Origin: Lepidodermella squamata
Lineage: Eukaryota; Gastrotricha
Direction of reading: 5' to 3'
Assembly: GCA_047495785.1 (NCBI GenBank)
Contig: JBLDXI010000038.1
Span: 806,001 to 870,000 of the forward strand
DNA: 64,000 nt
Part shown: positions 36,301 to 46,612 of the stretch, piece after piece
Numbering within the stretch: position 1 is the first letter of the stretch
How the letters are laid out: the number at the start of each line of letters is the position of its first letter
Position numbers and translations under genes: made by a program
The notes under the pieces: generated by a model
What the model was told of the DNA's origin: nothing
The model's database searches: none
The model's input: only the letters and a program-made list of their open reading frames with translations

Positions 36301-37315
36301 AATGCCAACAGATAGAGGCCGACATCCGAGTCTGGCCGCCTTGGCCATAGCCATGGATTTTGTTCATGCAGCCCGGCAAAGAGCGGCAAGCACCGGATCG
36401 CAAACCAACCGATTTCGATTCAAAACGGTGAAAGAGCCTAACCTACCCTCAGTTAACATGTCACCTTCCACCTCGGAACATTGTGAGGAGGTTTCTTCGG
36501 CCTCGCCGGTTCAACTAGACCCGATTGAAGACGGCAATATCTCACCCACCCCGCCCTTGATGTCGCCATCACCTAAATCGATAGCAAGCATTCGAACCCT
36601 AGACTCGAATGGCGGGTTGATTGAAACCACGCCCAAGGCAATGCAACTGCCTTCTGTTCAAAGAATAGCGCCTATCATTACTGTGTCACCTGAGCACCAT
36701 TTCTCACCATCTCACGCCTCGAGAGGGCGGATTAAGTCGTTAGTGGAGTTATCGACAATCACCCCGATAGGGAAAATTTTCGGGTCATTCAAGCCTACCT
36801 TCAACCACACGATGTATTCTTCGACTAGATCGGCGCCGGATGGTTCGCCTAGCCCAGCGCCTGGGTCATCAGTATCCCCGTCCGTCTCCAGTAGTAGCAC
36901 TGCGAACAGTAAAAGCACTGTAGTAGCTCACTTGGCACCGCCGCCTATTATCAGCACTGATATTCAGCCTGCTGAGACTGACTCGCCCTCGCCAGACGCC
37001 AGCCAGTCTCCTGACAGCAATAACATGGCAGGGTCAGATCTTGCGCTGAAACTGGAAACTCATCGATATAAAAAGAATACAAAGCCAAACTGGTTCTCTA
37101 AGCTATTTAAAAAATCGCCTGGTCCTCTCAAGCGCTTCTCTTCATGTCAGGTCGGACCTGCTGCCGCGGTTGATGAAACGGTAATGGGGGAAGTGCCGCC
37201 GCTTGCTCACAAAACCCCACCTTACTCACTTGGCTCGACCTCGCCGAAAACTGCGCCGAAACCGAGTGCGATGAGCAAATTCTTGAAACGCGACTCAAAA
37301 CCACATAAACACTGA
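33357..37315 (+). CDS. large Ser/Pro-rich protein of unknown family
   Basis: Four exons, 33357-34006, 34057-34333, 34385-35497 and 35615-37315, join in phase to 1246 aa. Most of the protein is low-complexity Ser/Thr/Pro sequence typical of disordered cytoskeletal or signalling scaffolds. Ordered islands stand out: an N-terminal block (DYPNFTRYVQAQDNGRLLAM), a short coiled coil (SVEALEQENKRLRGKCAYLA), a Trp-containing basic block (RAWTWDVTIRSATKPWNRLK), a helical block (FITTLWNSLRTTIVENRNVK...LKLLEWANAH) and basic repeats of the type NWFSKLFKKSPGPLKRF and SKFLKRDSKPHK. No TM helix or enzyme motif. I do not recognise the family. A 3' splice site (CAACTTTTTAG) lies 46 nt before the ATG. AATAAA signals occur at 37509 and 37585. 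Confidence 0.75.
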
Positions 37316-37508
37316 ATGACATATTATCAACTCAGCTGCCGCCTGAGGGCGGTACGTTAGCAAGCATTTTTGCTCATCTAGTATTTGAAAAAGAATGCTT
37401 AGTTCCATGGTTTCGAATTTATTCGCACATCAGTGCCGTGGTACAGGAGATAATTTGTTCAAGTATTTTTCTTCGAATAACATGTGTTCAGTTCATTTTT
37501 CATGTTGT

Positions 37509-37590
37509 AATAAAATTACTATATCATCATAATTATGTCAATAATCATTATATTTATAATGTACAAAGGAGGATTGACTGCAGAAATAAA
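37509..37590 (+). terminator. tandem poly(A) signals of the Ser/Pro-rich gene
   Basis: AATAAA at 37509-37514 and again at 37585-37590, about 195 and 270 nt after the stop codon. Confidence 0.45.
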
Positions 37591-38340
37591 TTGCAAAACC
37601 AAAGAAAAATGTGGTTATTTTTTGTTCAAAGATTTGACACGACACTGCCATTTTAGAGAGGAAAAGTGAGAACTGAAGAAAAGAGAATTTGGTTGAATTG
37701 TTAACAAAATTATCCCCGCCATCCATCTTAAAATTTGTTACACCCTGTCGAGAAGTTAGAAAACGAAGCTTTTTCACCGAGAGATGTTTTTTCTACTATT
37801 TACAGCATTATGGAAGTGGCAACTGGAGAGCGCTACGGCGCAATCAAGCTAGAATAATTTAAGGTGGCATTTTTTCAGTGTTGACAACATTAAATGCTGG
37901 CCTGATGATGAATGCAAAACAGTAATAAAAATGAAGAGGGATAACGATGGAGAAGAAAAACAACATGGCACTTTCTCAAATTCGACAGAGCTGGCGATTT
38001 AGCGTATGAGCGCACGTCGCGAACAACGAGAGATAAAAACTAAAACTGAACAAAAATCGACTACATTTGAAGTTTCGGTATGAATAATTCAACATTGCAA
38101 CACCCGATAATATTTCGAATTGTTGTGCCCAGATAACAACCAGATGCGTGCGTTGGCTCGTTATAAAGTCCAATTGAGAACCGATATTTGGCTGATAACC
38201 ACACATACACTCATAAAATCGGAAAATAGTGATCGAATTATGGCGGATCCCGAGATACGCACAGCGTGCGCTCAGATTTGACAAGCAACGATTTTTACAA
38301 AATGAAAGATATACTGACAATACAGGCCGATACCAAGGAT
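37591..38340. other. no gene seen; convergent intergenic region
   Basis: About 750 bp of AT-rich sequence between the convergent Ser/Pro-rich gene and carboxypeptidase E. No supported ORF or structured repeat. Confidence 0.45.
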
Positions 38341-40162
38341 TTACATCTCATTGCCGCCATCGCACGTGGCACTGCTTTCGCCGCCCTTTCTCAGAGCGAA
38401 ATTGAGAACTGTCGCCATTTGTTTCGGAGGAGCATCGGTAACAGTAACCGGGCAAGTACGACTGCCGTAGCCGGGGGCGCTAACCGTCACCTTGTAGGTC
38501 TTGCCAGGGGCTAATAAACGGTAGTAATCGCCATCAGCATTCGAAGTGACGTCATGGGCGATCGGTGCGTTTGTTTGGGCGTCGACGACGGTGATGGCAG
38601 CGTCGCGGATCGGCGCGCCTGTATCCGCATCAGTAACAATGCCTTTGACGCCGAGATGGACTAGCCACATGAATTCGAGAAGAGCTTTCTTGTTGTCAGC
38701 CCAGATTGTTGGCAACATCTCGCCAGGCGGGTATTTCATGCAACCCAGTTCAAGGGTGATTTCAAATGCATTGGACGCCAAATAGTTGAAGTCCTGCATG
38801 CCACCAGCCACTGAATACCAGTCAGCTCCGTTGGTTACGCCATTTTGGAACATCGAATCGAAACATTCCTTCTCTTGACGGTACATTTTCGTATTGTCCT
38901 GTGCGTAAGACTCAGCCAGATACCTACAAATTTCACCTTAAATTGAATCTCTTATATCTTCCTTCGATTTTTTTACTTGAAAGTATCATCATCAGGCGAC
39001 TTCGAATAGCTACCCTGTGTTCTGCCGTCTTTGCTTTGATCGTACGGGTAATTTGCGACCAAATCGCCGTTGTGCATGTTTGCAGACAGGACGAACGGGT
39101 GGTGTAAAAGCCATCCGATAACAGCTCGAGTTTCGGGTTGGAGCTAAAAAACACAACAAAAATACACGCGTCATTACAAATTGCTATTGGCATATTTTCA
39201 AGTCTTTAATCCCTCCGCGTCACACTTCCGCCTAGCGCAGCGTGAATCATTTTTCACGCAATCGATTTTTTTTTAAATGCAAGTGGCGCAGCCCACGCAC
39301 GGTCTCATAATTTTACACAGAAAGCATATGCGCGTATACGCTCATATCTAGTATCATCTGCCGCATAAAAAATCACGTCACCAAGCACACTATGCATGAC
39401 ATTATAAACAAACTAAGCAAATATAATTTGCCCTACACCAGATGGCCCTATACAAATATAACAAAAAGTAACAAAACGCACCGTGCTATTGTTGATCATC
39501 CTAGACTGGAACAGGTGATGATTTGGAGATCCGGCAATTCGCTCGTTCTTGAACATGATAGCATCGAGGTTAGGAAAATCGCGATTAAGATCCACTTCGT
39601 TAGCGTTCGAACGACCAACTAAATAATCCGCGCGGCCTGTCTTCTGCAGGTTATCGGTGGCAATTTCCCATCCATCAGGGTTCATCGACGGCATCAAATG
39701 AATGCGAGTGCTCGTAATGAGCTTGATGACATCAGGGTTTCCACCTCGATATTGGCAACATAACCAATGAGCGAGATACAACAAAAGTTCTCGCCCAGCC
39801 ACTTCATTGCCGTGCATGTTACCAACGTATTTAAACTCGGGTTCGCCTGAGAACAAAAATTATGCCTTATAATTTGAAGGTTTAATTAGGTTGAAGGTGG
39901 ACATACCAGTTTCATGAACTCCCGGTCGATCGGTAAATTCAATAACAAGAAGCTGACGCCCGCGAACAGTTTTTATGTTCAGCGCATATAACCTCGTGAT
40001 ATCAGGGCACATATTGCGGATAGCGATCAGGTACCCCTTCAACGAGTCGTAATCATGATGTCTGATGTCCAACTGCGAATCGCATTCATCAATCAACCTC
40101 CGTACCGGAACAGCGACACATGATGAAATAAATAGAAGGCAGCTCAGTAATAACAAATTCAT
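38341..40162 (-). CDS. CPE: carboxypeptidase E-like M14 metallocarboxypeptidase
   Basis: Four exons: 39907-40162, 39482-39846, 38977-39143 and 38341-38923; 456 aa, near human CPE (476). The start is the ATG at 40162, which opens a signal peptide ([19 protein letters not shown]); the in-frame codon at 40180 is TTG. Zinc ligands are His97 and Glu100 (NMHGNE) and His231 (SANMHNGD). DLNRDFP and GGMQDFNY are present, and the catalytic Glu is Glu321 (TLELGC). A transthyretin-like C-terminal domain follows ([15 protein letters not shown]...[10 protein letters not shown]). Role: removal of C-terminal basic residues from peptide hormones and neuropeptides in secretory granules. The predicted join after exon 2 inserts about ten residues ([10 protein letters not shown], with an N-glycosylation site) into the usual PNHHLQPET segment. 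A 3' splice site lies 4 nt before the ATG. Confidence 0.93.
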
Positions 40163-40539
40163 GGCCCTATCAACAATCAATAGATGAAAATGAAAATACC
40201 GAAATTAAGTATACGAAAACTAAAACATTTCAACATTCCCATTAGGCAGCCAATCATTATAATTATTAAAGGATAGATGGGTTAATATGGGGAAATTGCT
40301 TCCCACCAAATAATATTTCCTAGTAATTTCTCGCAACGAGCAGCACGTGGTTAATGGAGTTAATCTTTCAAAATCTCCATGGCTTGAACCCTGTAATGAC
40401 GCGTAGCAGTTCTGAACAGCAACCAGCAACATTTTTGTAACTAGCAGATATAAATAGCAAGAATAAGCTATTTGAGAAAATCGGTACCTTTTCATCTTGA
40501 AAAAATTCTTATTCTTGCTACAAGTCATAGGAGCCGTTT

Positions 40540-40748
40540 CCAAATTCGTTGGTAGAAGTGCGCTCTCAGAGGGTTCCCTCTCAGATGGCAGATGGCTCAG
40601 AGGGCACCCCACCCCCAACCCTAACCATAACCCCTAACCCTAAAACTAACCCTAAAACTAACCATAACCCTAACCTTAACCTTTATCTTGACCGTCTGAG
40701 AGCTGAGAGCGGTCCCTCTGAGAGCGCACTTCTACCGACGAAATTGGC
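40540..40748. repeat. foldback with a telomere-like (CCCTAA)n core
   Basis: Arms at about 40540-40605 and 40692-40748 are inverted copies: GGTAGAAGTGCGCTCTCAGA on the left, its complement on the right ending CGCACTTCTACC, extended by CCAAATTCG / CGAAATTGG. Between them, 40615-40682 is a degenerate array of CCCTAA-type units (CCCTAACC, CCATAACC, CCTAAAACTAA), the complement of TTAGGG-like telomeric repeat. Confidence 0.75.
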
Positions 40749-40853
40749 TCATAAGAAGCCATATATCACGATCAAGATCAAAAATACTCAGCTAGGGGGT
40801 ACTTTTAAGAACCTAAATCAGCCGCTACATTGTGTATGGGTTAAGCGTAATGT

Positions 40854-41511
40854 GAAATAAGTAAGCCGATTTTCAGAAAAATACATTGAAACATGGCGCA
40901 TCTCATTCTTTTCTGCTTGGAAGCTACTCAAATATGAGTATCTGAAAATTCTAGAATACTCGCATATCACCTATGCCTGTTAAAGGTTCAAACAATACAA
41001 GACATAAGAACGAAAGAACAGGTGATCCGAAATCCGGCTCCAATCTACGGATTGTACAGAGGGGTGGCCAAACGCTGAGCCAAGGGAATAGGTATTACTG
41101 GCACTGGTAATTATGGGGAATTTTGCTTATATGGGCAATCAGTATCAATAAAAATTATATTTTATTGTAAATAATAAATAATTATTTTATTGACCTTGAC
41201 ATATTGATCTACTTGGCGGGGGCGGTGAGAAATTTTAGAGGGGTCGACGTTTGCATGAATTTTTGTCCTTTCTTGCACCTGTTAGTTCCTTGTACCAAAA
41301 ACAGCGAATCGCTATCGCAAACTTCATCCCAAGCTCTCTGCTAGCTGTCTTTCGTTCTTATGTCTTGTATTGTTTGAACCTTTAACAGGCATAGGTGATA
41401 TGCGAGTATTCTAGAATTTTCAGATACTCATATTTGAGTAGCTTCCAAGCAGAAAAGAATGAGATGCGCCATGTTTCAATGTATTTTTCTGAAAATCGGC
41501 TTACTTATTTC
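40854..41511. mobile_element. 658-bp element with near-perfect 164-bp terminal inverted arms
   Basis: The left arm 40854-41018 begins GAAATAAGTAAGCCGATTTT and ends ACATAAGAACGAAAGA. The right arm 41348-41511 is its reverse complement. Reading both strands base by base I find no mismatch over about 164 bp. The spacer is about 330 bp and has no ORF of note. No clear target-site duplication was found at the ends. It is probably a foldback/MITE-type transposon or a recent inverted duplication. Confidence 0.8.
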
Positions 41512-41970
41512 TAGAGAAAACACTTACAAAGAGAAAATATCCATGAAGTATGAAGTCCCGGGTAGTGTCTCCTTAACAACAAAACCTTATAATCTATAAT
41601 CCCATGATTGCTGGACTACTTGGTTGTAAAATGAATGATGTTTGACTAATTTCCAAGCTAGCCTGGCAGATTCTGCACTGCTCTATTCATCGCTGATTTC
41701 ATGAATCGCAAGGTTTATCTTACTTCCCTTTGGAGAGTTTCCCCCGAAATTGTTGCCATTATGGGCGGTAATAACTATTTAATTAAGTATTGGATCTTAT
41801 TTATTTATTTAAAAGCTATTAACCCCAAGAGAGGGAAGCTTGACAAAGTATAAGGAAAACAACATATAATTGCAGGACAGGATCACATTTAGGGCAGGAA
41901 AAGTGTTGTAGAAGAAGCTCAACAAACAGCGAAAATACAAAATATTATTTTTAACTATGCTTTTACGACA

Positions 41971-42327
41971 TTACTGATGTTGAAATGTGCGACACGCCTT
42001 TGCAGCTTCGCGACACGCCTTTGCAGACTGCGCGTCGTGAACGATCGAAGGCATTTCATTCCATAGATGCGGGCCCCTGTACGACAGGCTCAGCTGGCCG
42101 CGCTCGGTCGTGAGGGTCGGCTTGAACATCGGCTCGAAATTGCGACAGTTATAGCCGTGGCTGCGGTTGTTCAGCTTGAACATCGACTTGAAGTCGTCCG
42201 GCGCCATCTCGTGCAGGCTTTTCCAGATGAATGTGCATAGGTGTACTGCATGTTTCTGGTTGACAGTAAGCCATCCAAGTCGATGCCGAAGCGGGTTGGG
42301 ATCTTGTAACTTGTTGGCTTCAATCAA
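41971..42327 (-). mobile_element. LINE (non-LTR retrotransposon) 3' fragment, RT C-terminal region
   Basis: A 118-codon ORF carries the segment that follows the reverse-transcriptase core in CR1/Jockey/RTE-type elements: RLGWLTVNQKHAVHLCTFIW, then HEMAPDDFKSMF, and the GPHLWNEMPSIV motif near its end. No RT catalytic motifs lie upstream within the window, so this is a 5'-truncated remnant. The frame is still open, suggesting modest age. It shows a duplicated SAKACREAAKACR end. Confidence 0.78.
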
Positions 42328-42779
42328 AGTTCACGTTTCTTTTTGAGACCGTCCGCAAGAAAGGGGAAGAAAATGTTTTATGGTTTGTCCCGCAATGCCT
42401 TTCCGATTTTGACTGATCTCACCAAAATATTCCAAAGAGTCCGCTAAGAGTGTGACCCAGGTAAACCCGCCAATTGCTATTATATACCTAACGAAATGAA
42501 GAGTCGGCTCCGCGGTCTTCCGACGCAAGGCAAAATCACTGGCATTTTGGTAGAACAAACTAATTAGTTCAACGATTTTGATAATAATTTAAAGCATTGA
42601 CAGTCATCGTCTGACCGATTAGATATGAAATGCCTGAATTTTACTCCTGTCTCCCGTCTTGGTGCGAAGACAGCTTTCTCGAAGCTAGTTAGTAACTTCT
42701 TTGAAGTACTTAGCTTCAGTACGGAATTTACGGAAAAATTGCTAAGTAAAATTACTATTTTGTTTAGAATTTCATTATC

Positions 42780-45722
42780 ATGAATCACGTTGGACTCGGC
42801 AGCAGTGGCGCTCTGGATTTGATCGAAGATGAAGATAGCATGGTTGCTGAGCAATCCTTACCATCCTTAATAAACAGCGGCCTCGTCAGCGCAGCTATTG
42901 ATGGAATGAGCACAGGATCGCCAGATGAAGCTATGGCGTATGCAAGCAGCGCTGGTGACATGATCTTAGGTGCCGATCGTGGAATCCGTGAAAGCAGCTT
43001 TGCTGGGACCAATCTCGTTTCAAACGATTTTAGCATCGACCGACCCGTTTTAGATATAGAAGCTTACGCCTCCCAGTTCGAAGGAGTTGCCCGACTTCAG
43101 CGCTTGCTATTCATAGCTGACCATTGTCCTCCTCTTCGGAAAGACGCGTTGAGCATGGCTCTTAGTTATCTGCGAACCTCTAATTCCAAAAATACGAGGG
43201 CGTATGAAAACATTTCCGAACAGTTATTGCGCTGCGTAACTGCGCAGGCAGAGGGCAGCGGTGCTGTTGGTAAAGCCGCCGATAGTTTGCCAGCATCTCT
43301 TGGACCCGTGCCAGATAAGACGTGGCTTGACGCTACTAAGCGGCAAGTTGAAACAACGCAGGCTCATTTAGAGGCGGATTTGAAGTCTTATCGAACCTCG
43401 TCTATTAAAGAAAGTATCCGTCGAACTTACGAAGAGCTTGGAACTTTTTTCGTGGAATGTGGTGACTACGACGCGGCTTTGCGAAACTATTCTCGTGCCC
43501 GTGAGAATGTGACCACTCCTCGTAGTTTGCTGTCAACCACCCTATCCGTAACTTGAACCCCGTTGCTTTTTGTGCTCAGTTGTTGAATTTTTATGCTCTA
43601 GGTTATCCGAGTAGCTGTTTATAAACAAGCTTGGGCTGTGGTTTCAAGCTTTTTAAGCAAATCAGAACTACACAGACGGCCAGATGAACCTTTAGGCTCG
43701 GCCAAAGATGAGGCTTGGTGGGCTCAAACTCGATGCCAGCTTGTTTGCTTAGCTGTAAACCTTCTAATCAAAGAAAACATGCCAATGTATTAACAACATT
43801 TATTTTAGGGACTGGCTGATCTTGTGCATGGTCGTTACAAGCAAGCAGCCAGAAATTTCACTTCGGCACCGGGGCAACAAGTTGCTGTTCACTCGACCGG
43901 TCACAACGACGCTCTGTCGAATGCAGCCGCAGTGGCTGCTGCTGCTGTAGACCCATGCTCAGGCTTTGCCGACCTCTTGTCGCCGAACTGCGTCGCAATT
44001 TACGGCGCAGTCTGTGCTTTGGCGAGCATGGACCGCTCAGAGCTCCATCGGATGGTGCTCGGAAATGCTCACTTTCGTTCATTGCTTGAGTTGGAACCGG
44101 ACTTCCGCGAAATGCTACGCAGCTTCTACGATACAAAGTACAGTACCTGCATTCAAGCAATGGACCGCGTTCGCGATATTTTGCGCCTGGACATATACCT
44201 CTCGCCCCATGTGAACCATTTGTACAATGAAATGCGCCGCAGGGTGCTTGTTCAGTATTTCAGTCCGTATTCATCAGTTGATTTGAACCGAATGGCTGCT
44301 GTAGTTAGCTCTCCAGCAAGCGTGAATCAGTCAGCTGACGGCGGCGTGTTGGCTCTGGAGGCAGAACTTGCTCAGCTCGTTGTCGAAGGTCAGCTTTCAG
44401 CTCGCGTTGATACGAAGGCCAAGGTCTTGAAGGCGCGTGATACTGATCACAGAGCTCAAACCTTCACCCGGGTGATGCAATTGGGTCACGAATATGCTCT
44501 TGCTGCCAGGGCTTTGCTTCTTCGTCACGCGGTAAGTACGGGAAAACTATTTCAAAACGCGAGTTGATAGCTGATGTTTCGCTGCTTGCCTTTTAGTGGC
44601 ATGTAATCCTCTTATTCAGTATCTGACAACTAGGAAAAGTAGACATGGTTAAGGGCCGCGTGCAGTCTAGACTTCGTGTGGTTGTCACTCATTGATGAAT
44701 TTCGACCATAAGTTAATTTTGTTCAATATTTTGTCAATTGGCCTCAAATTCACAACATTTATAATGGCTTCGATTACTGCTCTGTGGGGTAAACACCAGG
44801 ATGATGATACCGAACACAGCACAGAAGATAACCTATCTTAGGAACCTTTGAATAAGTCTTATTAAGCATTCAGAACAACTTTATACCTAATTATTTGTTT
44901 TATTTCAAAACATTTTATTTCAACATTGGCTTGATTTAGTAGGCAAAGTAAATATTTGTGACAATTATTTGTAAAGAGCGGTAAAGAGGGTTCATCTAAA
45001 GTTTATGCTGCCTTTTAAACCAGGCAAATCCTATAGTTATATGAAATTCTTGCATTCTTCCTGCAACCTACGAGCGTTTCTTGTAAAATTAACCTGCCCC
45101 GGCTAAACAAAGGTATTTGCCGGAGTAAATTTACACAATTTGTCGTTAACAATAAGTACACTTGTGCATTGGTAATACGTGTCGTGCAGGGGGTTGATTT
45201 CCTACGTTTTTTTCTTTTGAGCGACGGCTTGTGGGAAGGGGTTGCCATTTTTAGTTTTAAAAGCGGCATTGTAAAAAGGCTATGCTTGAAACCACTGAAG
45301 ACTTTTGTATAACTCCGAAAGCGTGTTTAATTTGCACAGGCATTTAGAGAGGTATGGTAATGATTGATGATAATATGGCTCGACCACGGCTAAACTGGAT
45401 ATTAATGCGCGTAACTAGACAATATGGTCACATGATGATACTGCGCCAATAACTGATCTTTTACACATTGCTGTTGAGTGACAATACCCATGTTCATAAT
45501 ATCAATTTTATCCTCTTATCTCAATCAAATTTTAATGGTTCTTTCAATTTTAAATGACAGCTATTACGCGCCAACGTATCCGTTCGAGTCAATTCGCCTG
45601 GGTCAGGTTCGTCACAGATGATTGTCGACCACCAGCAACTGACATCTCATTCTGTCGAAGCTGCTGTTGCCGCGGGTATGGGTGGTGGCGCATCTTCATC
45701 TCAGCGACACTACAGGCCATAA
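42780..45722 (+). CDS. GPS1: COP9 signalosome complex subunit 1
   Basis: Four exons, 42780-43547, 43602-43754, 43809-44531 and 45561-45722, give 601 aa. The body follows human CSN1 closely: RRTYEELGTFFVECGDYDAA (TPR-like), RVAVYKQAW, GLADLVHGRYKQAARNF, NCVAIYGAVCALA, LYNEMRRRVLVQYFSPYSSV and the PCI domain with LEAELAQLVVEGQLSARVD. The last exon (LLRANVSVRVNSPGSG...) lies beyond a 1.03-kb intron and continues the CSN1 helix before a Gly/Ser/Gln tail. Role: scaffold subunit of the CSN deneddylase that removes NEDD8 from cullins. An N-terminal extension of about 70 residues has no counterpart I recall. A 3' splice site (TTTTGTTTAG) lies 12 nt before the ATG. AATAAA 26 nt after the stop. Confidence 0.93.
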
Positions 45723-45747
45723 CAGCGGATCCACCGTTGCACCTTGG

Positions 45748-45753
45748 AATAAA
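45748..45753 (+). terminator. poly(A) signal of CSN1
   Basis: AATAAA 26 nt downstream of the CSN1 stop codon, a very short 3'UTR if used. Confidence 0.6.
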
Positions 45754-46612
45754 TACCTGTACTATTCTTGAAAGTTGTGATGCCAGATTATATGATAACA
45801 ATGCTTCAAAATGCGGTGAAATTTTCCATATTAAATACTTGTCTGAGCCACGTTAAAAAACGCGCGCTTTTTCATTTTCATTTGACGAAGGATCTTGAAG
45901 TCAGTAAAACATAGGTTGCTTATTTTTAACGTGTTTCTCTAATCTTGGCAATATTTCGTGCATAGAATCTCATTATTTTATACGACGAAGCACGAGACCT
46001 CCGGTTTGTTCCGCCATTCTGCCCTGAATCTCAACAGTATTCTATGGACAACGCGAATAACCGATCATCGCCTCCTGGCTCTAGCAACGGCAAGCGCATC
46101 GTGCCTGATCTCATGGCAGGCACACCGACTGTACGTCCCATTAACATATTCTATGATATTACACTATCTCTGCAATGATAAGCGCGTTATAAGCCTGCAC
46201 ATGCGTTCAAGCGATTAGGTAATTTCAAACTTGCCAACATTGACAATTTGACCTAGATATGTATGGGGGACGTTGTCAGTAATTGACGATGTACTTGGGA
46301 GAGACTCTGGTTTTCTTAATCGGAATCGCACCGCGCTCCGTGCTTCCGAAGGCGTGCACATCATTTTGCGTGTAGTGATAACTCTTATCTGCGGAACAGC
46401 TTACTTGCATTATGTATATCGTTATCGTAGTTCGTGGGTGCCAGGCGCGTTAACAGCTGGCAACCGCCGGCACCTGATACTGTTTCTCCCGGGGTTTAAA
46501 TGCCTACTCGAAAACACGCCACTTCAGTAGCCCTATTTTGCTTGTGAAGTTTGCATCCGCCATTCATTGAAAACCTTTCGTATCTCTCCTCATTTATTGC
46601 TTTCATTTCCAG
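45754..46612. other. no gene seen; upstream of PAPSS
   Basis: About 860 bp between CSN1 and PAPSS. One 85-codon ORF (46273-46530) is unrecognised and probably spurious. The segment ends with a strong acceptor TTGCTTTCATTTCCAG immediately before the PAPSS ATG, so an upstream leader exon could lie here. Confidence 0.45.

Larger units (their letters stand above)
40163..42767. other. repeat-rich intergenic region between CPE and CSN1
   Basis: 2.6 kb without a host gene. It contains, in order, a telomere-like foldback (40540-40748), a near-perfect long inverted repeat (40854-41511) and a LINE fragment (41971-42327). The segment from 42330 to 42767 has no recognisable content apart from the CSN1 upstream region. 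Confidence 0.6.

Noticed and set aside
40163-40180. Upstream start for CPE
   Set aside because: The in-frame codon at 40180 is TTG; the ATG at 40162 opens the signal peptide and follows an acceptor.
42331-42854. Minus-strand ORFs as upstream part of the LINE
   Set aside because: No reverse-transcriptase motifs can be seen; the ORFs overlap the CSN1 start and look random.
44597-44626. Possible short last exon of CSN1
   Set aside because: An acceptor is present, but the exon adds only nine residues unlike CSN1. The exon at 45561-45722 fits the family sequence and phase.
45015-45269. 84-codon minus-strand ORF in the CSN1 intron
   Set aside because: Basic N-terminus but no family resemblance and no splice or start context.
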